From NCBI GenBank assembly GCA_947044405.1, contig CAMRHE010000653.1, forward strand, positions 639,501 through 703,500: a stretch of 64,000 nt of DNA, given 5' to 3'. Position numbers and translations under genes: made by a program. Source of the stretch: Leptodactylus fallax (Eukaryota; Chordata; Amphibia; Anura; Leptodactylidae). Positions 48,754 to 58,957 of the stretch are shown piece after piece; position 1 is the first letter of the stretch, and the number at the start of each line of letters is the position of its first letter. The notes beneath the pieces are model-generated. The model did no database searches. It was not told where the DNA came from and saw nothing but the letters and a program-made list of their open reading frames with translations.

Positions 48754-49089
48754 CCCCCTGCGACATCTGAGTGCATTCCATTATGCATTCACATCCATGG
48801 GGGCTTTCAATTCATTTTGTACTGATGACTCGAAGTAGGACCTGCTCTATAGTCATCCATGTCATCGGAATGGAATGAATCCAAAGTTCCCAAAGATGTG
48901 AATGCATAATGTAATGCACTCGGATGTCAGAGTGTCATCCGAGTGCTTTCCGCTGCAAACTCTCACATTGCAAGCACACTCGGTCGTGTGCATGGGGTCT
49001 TACTGTCTGCGCTGAAAAGTGATGTATGTTGTGTTGACTTTGCAGGTGTGACAGGTTACGGTGCAACCTTGGTTGCAACCAGGAGTTCT
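48754..49089. repeat. 336-bp direct repeat, left copy
   Basis: CCCCCTGCGACATCTGAG to GCAACCAGGAGTTCT. By eye it is identical in length and sequence to 55560-55895. The first two thirds form a foldback (GAGTGCATTCCATTATGCAT / ATGCATAATGTAATGCACTC), so the unit includes a small palindromic repeat. Confidence 0.92.
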
Positions 49090-49535
49090 CTTCTGTTGCC
49101 TGGAGGTATTGTGCACTGGACTCTTGCTATATATTTATATATATACCCGGGTATATAACCTAAGACGGTTGAGGACTTGCTGGTTGTTGTAGTATTGCTG
49201 TGTTCTGAGTATATTTTATGTATGTATTATTACCCTGTTGATTCTTATAAAGCTACTGTTATAACCTTATGTGGTATCTGTATGTATTCTTCAGACTGTG
49301 AGATTAGTACAGTGATCCTTGTTAAGGCTACTAACTGTACTTCATGGGTAAGTCCCAGGAAGAGATCCTCCCTGTAATACAGAGGCTCTATCCTGGGTGG
49401 AGGCACTGATATATTTCATATATGTTCCCACTCTTCCCTTCAGCGAAGGCTTCAGGTCCCATTATACACACAGGTCAGCGCCAGAGTCTGTTGCGGGAGG
49501 GATAATACTCATACCCCCCCCCAAATAGGGCTACA
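49090..49535 (+). mobile_element. gypsy 5' LTR, 3' portion only
   Basis: Matches 47718-48170 of the solo LTR, ending GGGCTACA. The upstream ~560 bp of the LTR are missing and replaced by the 336-bp repeat. Confidence 0.9.
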
Positions 49536-49537
49536 TT

Positions 49538-49555
49538 TGGAGGCACTGCTGAGAT
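49538..49555 (+). promoter_or_regulatory. primer-binding site
   Basis: TGGAGGCACTGCTGAGAT starts two bases after the LTR end. The TGG start fits pairing with a tRNA CCA end. I did not identify the tRNA. Confidence 0.55.
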
Positions 49556-49579
49556 TTAGAAGTGGGAATAGTCATTGAT

Positions 49580-51754
49580 ATGGAGAAGCGATATAGCTCA
49601 GAGGGGAACCTCCCACTAGCTACTACATGGGATTACCGACCTCCTGTTCCTCCCCTGGTTCAGGTAAAGGAAGAACCCCGCTCAGCCAGTTACCCCCCCA
49701 GTATGGCCGTCGCTAGCAGTTCCTCTAGTGACAGTGCTATTAGCACTTTAGCCAGGCTGACTGAAATGTTAGCTCAGGGCCTGCAGGCCACTCACTACAA
49801 GAAACTAAAAGTATTCTCTGGTAATGTCCCAGTACCACAAGGGGAGGAAAACTTTGAGATATGGAAAGAACATACTCTCCAATGCCTGAAGGAATGGTCT
49901 TGCTCTGAAGAAGGCAAGCGGCAGCGTATCAGTGAAAGTTTGCGGTCTCCTGCTGCAGAATTGATCCGCTTGTACAGAGACTCTCATGAAGGAGTGAGTG
50001 CATTGGACTATATACAAGTACTGTCTGATCACTTTGAGCCATACTATGACCTTGCCCAGATGGTTGCTGATTACCGAATGGTTCGTCAAAAAGAAGGGGA
50101 AAATGTCTCTACTTTTATTAACCGTTTACAGCTACTTCTTTCACGTCTGGTGTACCACGCAGCTATATCTACTTCAGAGGTAGACGCTATGAGAACCAGT
50201 CAGTTGGTGAGAGGGTTACAACCTCATCATCCTCTTGCTCAAGTACTCAAGGTCTTACTATCTGATAGAGTCCTTCCATTTCCTGACTTAATGAAGTTAG
50301 TGAAGAAACAAGAAGCTGACATTAGTTTTAGTACCCCTAAGAAAGCGAAAAGCATCTCTAAAGAAGATGTTGTTCCTAATTCAAACAAGGACAAACCAGC
50401 GGAGCGGTCAGAACTTAGACAGTCCGCCACTCCACCCACTGCCACTCAATGGAGGAAGGATGCTAGAACCTGTTATAAATGTGGTCAGACGGGCCATAGT
50501 GCCAGACAGTGTACGGAGGACAGTGAGGGATTGAGACACAGTGCTGTCTTCTCTATTCAGAATCAAAGACACCGAAGGAAGGCGGGCCGAGTAAATACCA
50601 GAGGCGCTATCGCGGGCTCCAGGTCCGTTGTCAAAGTCACTGTCAATGGTCATGCCGCTCCTGCCCTGTTTGATACAGGATCTCAAGTGACCCTGATTTA
50701 TCGCTCGTTCTACCAAAAGTATCTGAGGGATATACCTCTTCAGTCTACAGGACAAATGAAATTGTGGGGGCTTAATTCAGGATCATATCCTGTAGATGGC
50801 AGCCTACAAGTAGTTATAGCTGTCCCTGAATTAGAAGATCAGAGTGTCGCTCCCATGAAGATTACGGCTCTTGTCTGTCCTGATACAGGGGATTCTTGTG
50901 CAGCTCCTGTGATACTTGGCACTAATTGTCCCGCAGTGCATTATGCTTTTCAGAAGTTTCTTGGAAGAGATTGGAACCCTGCAGCTCAGCCGGTGAATAT
51001 ATCTTCTGATCTTAGAGAACTCTGTGATGCCCTGTCTACTGGCTATCGACATGGAATGGTATATCATATCGGTGAGAGAACCGTGGAAGTTCCTGCCGGC
51101 GGGGAGAGAATTCTGAGAGTAGCCTCCAGCATTGCTCCCGATTTGCTTGAAGGGGGGAGTTATGTCCTTATGGAAACCCCTGAAGAAATGATTAACCAAA
51201 ATGGCTGGATGGTGATCCCAGAGAGAAAGGACTGGAGAAATAAAGTGGAGTTATCTACCTGTGTGACAGTGAGGAACTGTTCACCGCATCCGATTGTAAT
51301 TGGACCATACCAGAATGTGGCCCACTGCTACCCTGTGCTTGGAGTAAATCCATACGCTGAAGTGTGCAGGATTCAAATCCGAGATGCAATCCCTAATCTC
51401 AATCTTGACTTGAGTGATCCACATTTACCAGAGGCCTGGAATCAGCGACTGACACAGAAGTTGTCTGAATTATCGGAAGTGTTCTCCATGGATGATATGG
51501 ATGTAGGTTGTGCTAAAAGTGCTCAACACACTTTCCGATTGACCGATTCTACTCCCTTCCGGGAGCGACCACGGAGAGTTGCTCCAAAGGATGTTGATGA
51601 GTTAAGACAGACTCTACAGCAAATGAAAGGTCAGGGGATCATTGTGGACAGTAAGAGCCCCTATGCCTCACCTATTGTGGTGGTAAGAAAAAAAATCTGG
51701 AGCAATTCGCCTATGTGTGGATTACAGAACTCTGAACCGGAGAACCTTACCTGA
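49580..51754 (+). CDS. gag-pro: Ty3/gypsy Gag-protease (into RT)
   Basis: The ATG at 49580 is chosen over an upstream in-frame GTG. Residues ~75-240 form a capsid-like helical domain with KLKVFSGNVPVPQGEENFE and a long EKR...RI.ESL..PA segment, the pattern of PNMA-type domesticated Gags. A CCHC zinc knuckle CYKCGQTGHSARQC lies at residues ~298-311. The aspartic protease motif FDTGSQV places the active Asp at ~365. The frame then enters the start of reverse transcriptase (ASPIVVVRKK). There it hits an A-run near 51687-51694; the reading shifts and it stops at 51754. Gag packages the RNA and the protease cuts the polyprotein. This copy cannot make the complete Gag-Pol from one frame unless the shift is a sequencing error or programmed. 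Confidence 0.9.
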   Translation: MEKRYSSEGNLPLATTWDYRPPVPPLVQVKEEPRSASYPPSMAVASSSSSDSAISTLARLTEMLAQGLQATHYKKLKVFSGNVPVPQGEENFEIWKEHTLQCLKEWSCSEEGKRQRISESLRSPAAELIRLYRDSHEGVSALDYIQVLSDHFEPYYDLAQMVADYRMVRQKEGENVSTFINRLQLLLSRLVYHAAISTSEVDAMRTSQLVRGLQPHHPLAQVLKVLLSDRVLPFPDLMKLVKKQEADISFSTPKKAKSISKEDVVPNSNKDKPAERSELRQSATPPTATQWRKDARTCYKCGQTGHSARQCTEDSEGLRHSAVFSIQNQRHRRKAGRVNTRGAIAGSRSVVKVTVNGHAAPALFDTGSQVTLIYRSFYQKYLRDIPLQSTGQMKLWGLNSGSYPVDGSLQVVIAVPELEDQSVAPMKITALVCPDTGDSCAAPVILGTNCPAVHYAFQKFLGRDWNPAAQPVNISSDLRELCDALSTGYRHGMVYHIGERTVEVPAGGERILRVASSIAPDLLEGGSYVLMETPEEMINQNGWMVIPERKDWRNKVELSTCVTVRNCSPHPIVIGPYQNVAHCYPVLGVNPYAEVCRIQIRDAIPNLNLDLSDPHLPEAWNQRLTQKLSELSEVFSMDDMDVGCAKSAQHTFRLTDSTPFRERPRRVAPKDVDELRQTLQQMKGQGIIVDSKSPYASPIVVVRKKIWSNSPMCGLQNSEPENLT

Positions 51755-52619
51755 TCAGTATACACTGCCGAGAATTGAAGAAGCTCTGGAAGCTCTGAAT
51801 GGAAACTGTTGGTTCACAGTGCTGGACCTAAGATCGGGATACTATCAAGTCCCAATGGCACCTGAGGATCAGGAAAAGACAGCCTTCATATGCCCCTTGG
51901 GTTTCTTTCAGTTCACTCGTATGCCGCAAGGTACAAAAGGTGCGCCAGCAACGTTCCAAAGGTTGATGGAAAGAGTGTTAGGTGATTTAGTGCCCCGGGA
52001 ATGCCTTGTATATCTTGATGACATTATTGTGTTTGGAAAGACGCTGGAAGAACATGAAGAACGACTCATGAGAGTACTCCATCGCTTAAAAGAAGAGGGG
52101 CTGAAGTTGTCGGCTGACAAATGCAAATTTTGTAGATCTTCGGTCACTTATGTAGGTCATATTGTTTCTGCTGAAGGAGTTGCTACCGATCCTGGTAAGA
52201 TTGAAGCTGTGGTGAATTGGCCCCGACCGCAAAATATTACGGAGTTGCAATCTTTCTTGGGGTTTTGTGGATTCTATCGACGATTTGTGGAAGGATATTC
52301 AAAAATTGCTCGAGCCCTCCTCGACCTGTTGAAGAGTGATGCAGGAGATCCGGGAAAGAAGAAAGGGTCTTCCAAAAGCCTTTTTGGCGATAGGTGGACT
52401 GCGGATTGTGAAGAAGCATTTAAGTTGTTGAAGAAGAAATTGACAGAAGCTCCCGTTCTGGCTTATGCTGATGCACATAAGCCATATGTGCTACATGTAG
52501 ATGCCAGCTTTGAAGGATTAGGTGGCGTGCTGCACCAAGAATACCCGGCCGGGTTACGGCCCATAGCTTTCATAAGTCGAAGTCTTTCTCCCAGCGAGAA
52601 AAAATTATCCAGTACATAA
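51717..52619 (+). pseudogene. pol: gypsy reverse transcriptase, frameshifted
   Basis: It continues the RT domain in the next frame from VDYRTLNRRT. It carries DLRSGYYQV, the FTRMPQGTKGAPATFQ block and the catalytic YLDD (52011-52022) followed by VFG. The connection and RNase H start follow (LHVDASFEGLGG). A stop at 52617-52619 interrupts the sequence where the usual H-K-L-E-F-L-A-L-K-W block should run on, consistent with loss of one base. The enzyme copies the RNA into DNA in the particle. Catalytic residues are present, so inactivation here comes from the two frame changes rather than from active-site loss. Confidence 0.88.
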
Positions 52620-52620
52620 A

Positions 52621-54801
52621 TTGGAGTTTTTGGCGCTCAAGTGGGCCATTGTTGATAAATTACATGACTATTTATACGGAGCCACGTTTGAAGTAAGAAC
52701 AGACAACAATCCACTGACATACGTTTTGTCAACCGCTAAACTCGATGCTACAGGACATCGCTGGTTGGCAGCTTTATCCAACTACCAATTCACACTCAAG
52801 TATAAATCGGGGCCTAAGAACATTGGGGCAGATGCTCTATCAAGACGGCCTGGATTACCTAGTCCGGAAGTAGTGGATGAATGGGAAGAAGTGCCAAGTC
52901 CTGGAGTAGGAGCTTTGTGTGCCATGGCTGCTGTAGTTGAAGACCGAGTAGCCTTTTCTGAAACTCGGCTTATTGACTCTATTGGGGGAGGTCCCGAAGC
53001 TGTACCAGACATGTTTGCCTACCCTGCCGCTTTAGGATCCTTTGAGAGTTGTTCTATATCTTCAAAGCGAATGATCTGGAGTCAAAAGACTGATCCTTTA
53101 ATTGGACCTCTTTATCAAGCAGTGAGTTCTCAAGACAGAGAAATGTTAAAGACATCCCTACCCTCTGAATGCAGTCAACTTCTACGAGATTGGGAGAAGT
53201 TTGAAATAGACAATGGCCTACTTTATCGTGTGGTGCTGTATCATGATCACCCTGGAAGGCGCCAACTAGTTATTCCAAGCTGCTTTCAGAAGATGATTTT
53301 CCGAAGTCTGCATGATTATCATGGTCATTTGGGACCTGAGAAGACTTATGGCCTAATACAAGACCGATTCTACTGGCCCAAAATGAGAGATACCGTGACT
53401 CGTCTGTGTAGGTGCTGTCGCAGATGTTTGCAGAGGAAGACTGTCCCGGTTCGAGCGGCCTTCATGGGACACTTGAAGAGTTCGGGCCCCATGGATCTTG
53501 TCTGCATAGACTTCCTTTGTATTGACAACGACTCCAGAGGATTTGGAAATGTATTGGTGGTGACTGATCACTTCACACGATATGCTCAAGCCTTTCCGAC
53601 TAAGGATCAAAAAGCAGTCACTGTTGCAAGAGTGCTTTGGGAAAAGTATTTTATCCATTATGGCTTACCACACCGGTTGCATTCTGATCAAGGCCGGGAT
53701 TTTGAGAGTAACCTGATCAAAGAGTTACTTCAGTTGTTGAACATCCGCAAAAGTCGGACGACGCCTTACCATCCAGAGGGAGATGCCCTTCCTGAAAGAT
53801 TTAACAGGACTTTACTTGATATGCTTGGTACCTTACGAATTGAGGATAAGCGATCCTGGAGTAGAAAAGTGGAGGCTATGGTGCATGCCTATAATAGTAC
53901 AAGGCACGAGAGCACAGGATATTCACCATACTTTCTGATGTTTGGAAGAGAGCCTAGGCTACCTATTGACATCTTGTTGGGAGTCTCTACCGATGGTATC
54001 AGTCATCGAGATCATTACCGATACGTGGCACGTTTGAAAGAAACGCTTAAGAGTGCTTATCAGCTGGCTGAGGAAAATGCGGCCAAAGTGAATGAAGGAA
54101 ATAAAAGGAGATTTGATCTTCGAGTAAGATACCGAGAATTGAACCCTGGGGACCATGTTCTGCTACGGAATTTGGGAGCATCTGCAAAACATAAGCTGGC
54201 TGATCGATGGCGGAGTGAACTCTTTACAGTGGTAGATCGGTTGCCTGGAATACCAGTCTACAAGATAAAAGGACGGGACGGGAGGATCAGGACTTGGCCT
54301 AGAAATCATTTGTTGCCTGTACCTCAGATTGATGGTATGGATATCTCCAATGATGGCTCGGCCTGCGATTCTCCACAGTCCTTAGCCGATATTCTACCTG
54401 ACCTTCCTGAAACTCCTGAGAGTGATTGGACTGTGGCTCCTGAAGTTCCTAGATCACCAGTATCTTCTCCTTCAGGGAGACCTATGAACCCTCAAACTCC
54501 AGAATTCGTACCTAGATCTGTGTCTACAGATGAGCAGGGATCTAGCTCTCCTACGCCACCAGCACCATCCCCTCCCATGGCAGACAACCCTAGTTTAGGG
54601 CCTGGACATGCTAGTTTACCTCAGAGAGAGGTACGGAGAGGAGAGAGAATTAGACACCCTCCACCTATGCTGACATATGATAGTTTGGGGGACCCCAGAT
54701 TTACTACTCAGCCTCATTTATACCATGCTTGGGTGGGTGCAGTGTCCACTTTGGTCAATATGTTACCAATTTTCGCTCCTGCTGGCATGTATACCTATTA
54801 A
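52621..54801 (+). pseudogene. pol: gypsy RNase H-integrase
   Basis: It resumes at LEFLALKWAIVDKL. The RNase H C-terminal part has RTDNNPLTYV and ADALSRR. The integrase has an HHCC zinc finger (HDYHGHLGP...CRCCRRC) and a DD35E core: Asp in CIDFL (~53509), Asp in HSDQGRD (53686) and Glu in LPERFNR (53794). A GPF/Y-like module follows (NPGDHVLLRN ... WPRNHLLPV), with no chromodomain seen, then a Pro/Ser-rich C-terminal tail of ~160 residues. The order protease-RT-RNase H-integrase is the standard Ty3/gypsy order. All three catalytic residues and the long frame are preserved, so decay is slight. Confidence 0.9.
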
Positions 54802-54909
54802 CCTGTTGTGACTCTGTAAATGCAAAAGCAACCATATTGATATTGTCATTGGTAATGTTGACTGTATACTATGACTTTGTATGTCTTTGACGTGACGTAA
54901 AGATTTCAC

Positions 54910-54920
54910 CAGAGGGAGAG
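54910..54920 (+). promoter_or_regulatory. polypurine tract
   Basis: AGAGGGAGAG directly before the TGTAGGG of the 3' LTR, the expected plus-strand primer site. Confidence 0.8.
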
Positions 54921-55550
54921 TGTAGGGAACTGCCATTTCTACTAGTATATAATGTATCTGGCTTCTTTGCCCCTGCAGTTTGGCTTCAGAGACCCCAGGC
55001 ATTTAGTGCAAGTTTTGTTTTGTAAATACAGTGAGTCAGACACATGTGAGGCAGAGCTGCTGGGGGGAGAGATGTGAGCAGAGCTGCTGAGACAGACATG
55101 TTGTGTCTGGGGGAGTCTAAGAGCCACTTGTTCCTCTTTACTTCACAGTATATAGTTAGGTATGTGTTACCCCCTATATACTCACAGGACCTAGCTAGTA
55201 ACCGTAGTTAGGGATCCATATATATATATATATATAGTTCAGGGCAGTGATAGGTTAGGCTTCCGAAGGCCAACTAGCTAGTTAGAGGCCCGGTGGCACT
55301 AGTAGTTTAGCTGGCAGGTTAAGGACTCAGTGTTAGGGTAGTCAGGCCTGCATCTACTGCCGTCACCGTCGCCCTGTTTGCTGCCTGTGAAGAATCTCAC
55401 CATCATCATCATCTCCTGATCGGCTGTCTGTCATCTCCTGGAAGAATCCGAGGATCCACAGTCATCCACAGGGGCCCCTGCATCTCTTCTGTTGCCTGGA
55501 GGTATTGTGCACTGGACTCTTGCTATATATTTATATATATACCCGGGTAT
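54921..55550 (+). mobile_element. gypsy 3' LTR, 5' portion only
   Basis: Matches the first ~630 bp of the solo LTR and breaks at CCCGGGTATAT. After a short CCCATGT the second 336-bp repeat begins. The missing LTR part is the one present upstream at 49090-49535, apart from a ~70-bp overlap. Confidence 0.9.
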
Positions 55551-55559
55551 ATCCCATGT

Positions 55560-55895
55560 CCCCCTGCGACATCTGAGTGCATTCCATTATGCATTCACAT
55601 CCATGGGGGCTTTCAATTCATTTTGTACTGATGACTCGAAGTAGGACCTGCTCTATAGTCATCCATGTCATCGGAATGGAATGAATCCAAAGTTCCCAAA
55701 GATGTGAATGCATAATGTAATGCACTCGGATGTCAGAGTGTCATCCGAGTGCTTTCCGCTGCAAACTCTCACATTGCAAGCACACTCGGTCGTGTGCATG
55801 GGGTCTTACTGTCTGCGCTGAAAAGTGATGTATGTTGTGTTGACTTTGCAGGTGTGACAGGTTACGGTGCAACCTTGGTTGCAACCAGGAGTTCT
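55560..55895. repeat. 336-bp direct repeat, right copy
   Basis: Identical by eye to 48754-49089. It continues into ACCAAGGAGCAAGTAC, not present at the left copy. Confidence 0.92.
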
Positions 55896-56941
55896 ACCAA
55901 GGAGCAAGTACTTGGAGATACATTGTGGTGCGTCTTCACATTGGCTGCGGTGTGACGCTTGAGTTACTCTGTGGTGTAGGTCCCCTGTATAAAGAGCAGC
56001 ATTTGACGGGGAGTCGGTATGCCCAATCTGTTTGGTTTGGTTGGTCCGAGGCATTCTAGTGAGCAGCCACTGCTTCACCAACAGTTGGAGGCCTAGTCCA
56101 TAAGTATTGCAGGCCCTGTCACCTGTGCAAGCAGAAATGATAACCGCTAGATCATGCAAGTTTGTCTCGAGTGCCTAAGAGTATTGTTTGCATGTGCTAT
56201 ATCCTCAGTGTTCCTATTGCTGTCTTTTTATCTGCAGGCAAGCTTTCAGTTCTGGTATTGAAGAACATATGGAAGTTTACTGCATGACTACACAACACTA
56301 CCAGCACTGCACAGAGCTGTAACAACTTGGGTAAGGTTGGCAGGATACCAGACACTGATAGAGGGAATGGAAGACATTGTTTGGAAAATGGGATATTGAG
56401 GTACCAACATGTTCTGGAGGGGAGAGTGCTGTCATGGACCAGGAGGGCAGACCACAGGAAGGGCACTGAAGACGCTCCAGTGGTGCCCTTACCAGCATGA
56501 GCACTGGGTAAAACCATACCATATTGATAGCTGTACTGTCTCACTGGGAGAACTACAAAAAGTTTGCATAGATAAAGTTCCCAGTATTACTTTCTTGCCG
56601 TAACCATTTTTCGATTTTTGTTTTTTTACTTCCCCCCTTATTTTTCCTTTCACAATGCTATATGAGAGCCTAATTTTTGCAGGACAAATTTTACTTTGTA
56701 ATTGTACCATTTAATAGTCCATATGATGTACTGGAAATAAATTCAGAATGGTTTGGAATTAGAGAAAAACTGTATTTGAGCAATTATCTTAGGTTGACAT
56801 GTTACCTGTATTCTACGGGTTGTTACATTTACGGCGATACCAAATTTATATATTTTTTGTTACATTTTAAAACCTTTAGAAAAAATCCAAAACTTTGAAA
56901 AAAAAATTTGACCCAACATCGCCATAACAGTGCAGCAGATT
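55896..56941. other. unassigned
   Basis: No gene. 56600-56930 is T-rich with phrases (GGTTGTTACATTTACGGCGA, TACCAAATTTATAT) that suggest an old interspersed repeat. Confidence 0.35.
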
Positions 56942-56945
56942 TTAA

Positions 56946-57453
56946 AGAGGACCGTTCATGTCCTCAGGCACATGCGGTTTTATATATCGCTAGAAAGCCG
57001 ACAGTGCGCTGAATTCAGCGCAATGTCGGCTTTCCTGTTTTGTGCCGCTGGGCTGGAGATATCGGTGCCGTTAGTTTCGGCACCGATCTCTGCCCATTGT
57101 CAGAAGGGTGTTCCTGACAGTCTAGCTGGGCTAGAGCCCCCCCTGACTGTACTCATCCATAGAATTGTACTGGGGGGGGCGTTCCTCACAGCTTAGCATC
57201 ATCGCTGGGTGGTAAGGAATGCCCCCTCTGACAGTACAGGGCTATGGACGAGTACAGTCAGGGGGGGCGTTCCTCACAGCCCAGCTAGACTGTCAGGAAC
57301 ACCCTTCTGACGATGTGCAGAAAACTAACGGCACCAATATCTCCAGCCTCGGGGCACATAACGGGAAAGGCAACAGTGCGCTGAATTCAGTGCACTGTCA
57401 ACTTTCTAGCGGTATATAAAACTGTATGTGCCTGAGGACATGAAAGGTCATCT
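56946..57453. mobile_element. TTAA-flanked palindromic MITE
   Basis: The arms pair almost end to end: CATGTCCTCAGGCACATGCG / TGTATGTGCCTGAGGACATG, then CTGAATTCAGCGCA / TGCGCTGAATTCAG, then GAAGGGTGTTCCTGACAGTC / GACTGTCAGGAACACCCTTC. TTAA is at 56942-56945 and 57454-57457. About 250-bp arms and no coding region. Confidence 0.88.
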
Positions 57454-57457
57454 TTAA

Positions 57458-58434
57458 GACAGGGTTAAAGAGCATCTGGTAATTTCCTTTTTCGGCATGG
57501 CTGCACTACTTACGCCACACAACCAGTACTGCGTGAGCGTGTAACAATATGTCTTCAGATGATATAACTCCTTCTTAGTAATCTCCAACCTTGATTTACA
57601 AATCAGTCTGGTTATATTATATGGTGAAGGCTGCTTTTTACACTGTCATTTATTCCCAAGGAGAGGAAATAAAGACATGTTCAGGTTTTATAAACTCCAG
57701 TATCTGTTTAGAGTCAAGGAGAGAGATATGCCAATACAGGCGGCACACCGCACCATGCTATTATCTCCTGTGTGATATAATGGCTGCCGAAAGCAAGAAC
57801 ATCTTTGACGTATTTAAGACTGCTACACAATGCGTGGGGTGGGGGGGATTCATCTAGACTGGCACTTCCTATCCCAGTCTTCATCCGCTGTGTGCCGGAG
57901 CAGAGAGAAGCTTAACCCTTTAAGAACACCGGGTAGTTTGGATGTTAAAGCTTGGAGACTTTTTTAATATTTTCCATCTTTACCTTCCAAAATTGAAAAC
58001 CTCTATTTCTATCTGGCTTATTCTTGGCGTGACGAGTTGCACTTTTAGTTGCCACCATATTGGGGTAAATATAAGCATCACTATGTACAATTCTGTCATT
58101 ATTTTATGTGTTTTGCTTTTTCCATCGGGTCATTACAATGATAAGGATACCCTATTTATATCAGTTTTGTTACGTTTGACCACTTGTACTAAATAAAATG
58201 CCATTTTGCAAAAATAAACAATTTTGACGTCCATAACTTTTTTTTAATTTTTGTGTTAATGTAGGGGTTCTTTTTTGTGGGGCAGGTTGTAGTTTTTATT
58301 GGTACCATTTTTTGATATGTACAACTTTTTATTATTTTTTGGGGGGGAAGGCAAAGTTATTTGAGGTATTTATATTTTTGATTATTTTTGATACTCTGGA
58401 CTTAAACGCACACACAATATCTAATATGTTTATA
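57458..58434. other. unassigned, old interspersed repeats
   Basis: 57575-57690 resembles 43540-43650. 58200-58400 carries GGGCAGGTTGTAGTTTTTAT and GGTACCATTTTTTGATATGT, phrases I associate with a dispersed repeat. No gene. Confidence 0.35.
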
Positions 58435-58559
58435 TACAGTGCAGACCAAAAGTTTGGACACACCTTCTCATTCCAAGAGTTTTCTGTATTTTCATGACTA
58501 TAAAAATTGTAGATTCACACTGAAGGCATCAAAACTATGAATTAACACATGTGGAATTA

Positions 58560-58770
58560 CAGTCATATGAAAAAGTTTGGGCACCCCTATTAATCTTAAT
58601 CATTTTTAGTTCTAAATATTTGGGTGTTTGCAACAGCCATTTCAATTTGATATATCTAATAACTGATGGACACAGTAATATTTCAGGATTGAAATGAGGT
58701 TTATTGTACTAACAGAAAATGTGCAATATGCATTAAACCAAAATTTGACCGGTGCAAAAGTTTGGGTACC
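58560..58770 (+). repeat. left terminal inverted repeat (IR/DR)
   Basis: 211 bp. Outer direct repeat near 58569-58588 (GAAAAAGTTTGGGCACCCCT) and inner near 58753-58772 (TGCAAAAGTTTGGGTACCCT). Confidence 0.88.
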
Positions 58771-58957
58771 CTTATCATTTTATTGATTTGAATACTCCTA
58801 ACTACTTTTTACTGACTTACTGAAGCACAAAATTGGTTTTGTAACCTCACTGAGCTTTGAACTTCATAGCCAGGTGTATCCAATCATGAGAAAAGGTATT
58901 TAAGGTGGCCAATTGCAAGTTGTTCTCCTATTTGAATCTCCTCTGAAGAGTGGCATC

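Noticed and set aside
48208..48781. Overlapping 87-134 codon frames on both strands upstream of the gypsy element
   Set aside because: They sit in pyrimidine-rich LTR-like sequence, overlap each other on opposite strands and show no known domain.
48754..49089. 336-bp repeat as a genuine internal part of the gypsy LTR
   Set aside because: The complete solo LTR at 47158-48170 lacks it, so it is better explained as duplicated flank, though an LTR variant is not fully excluded.
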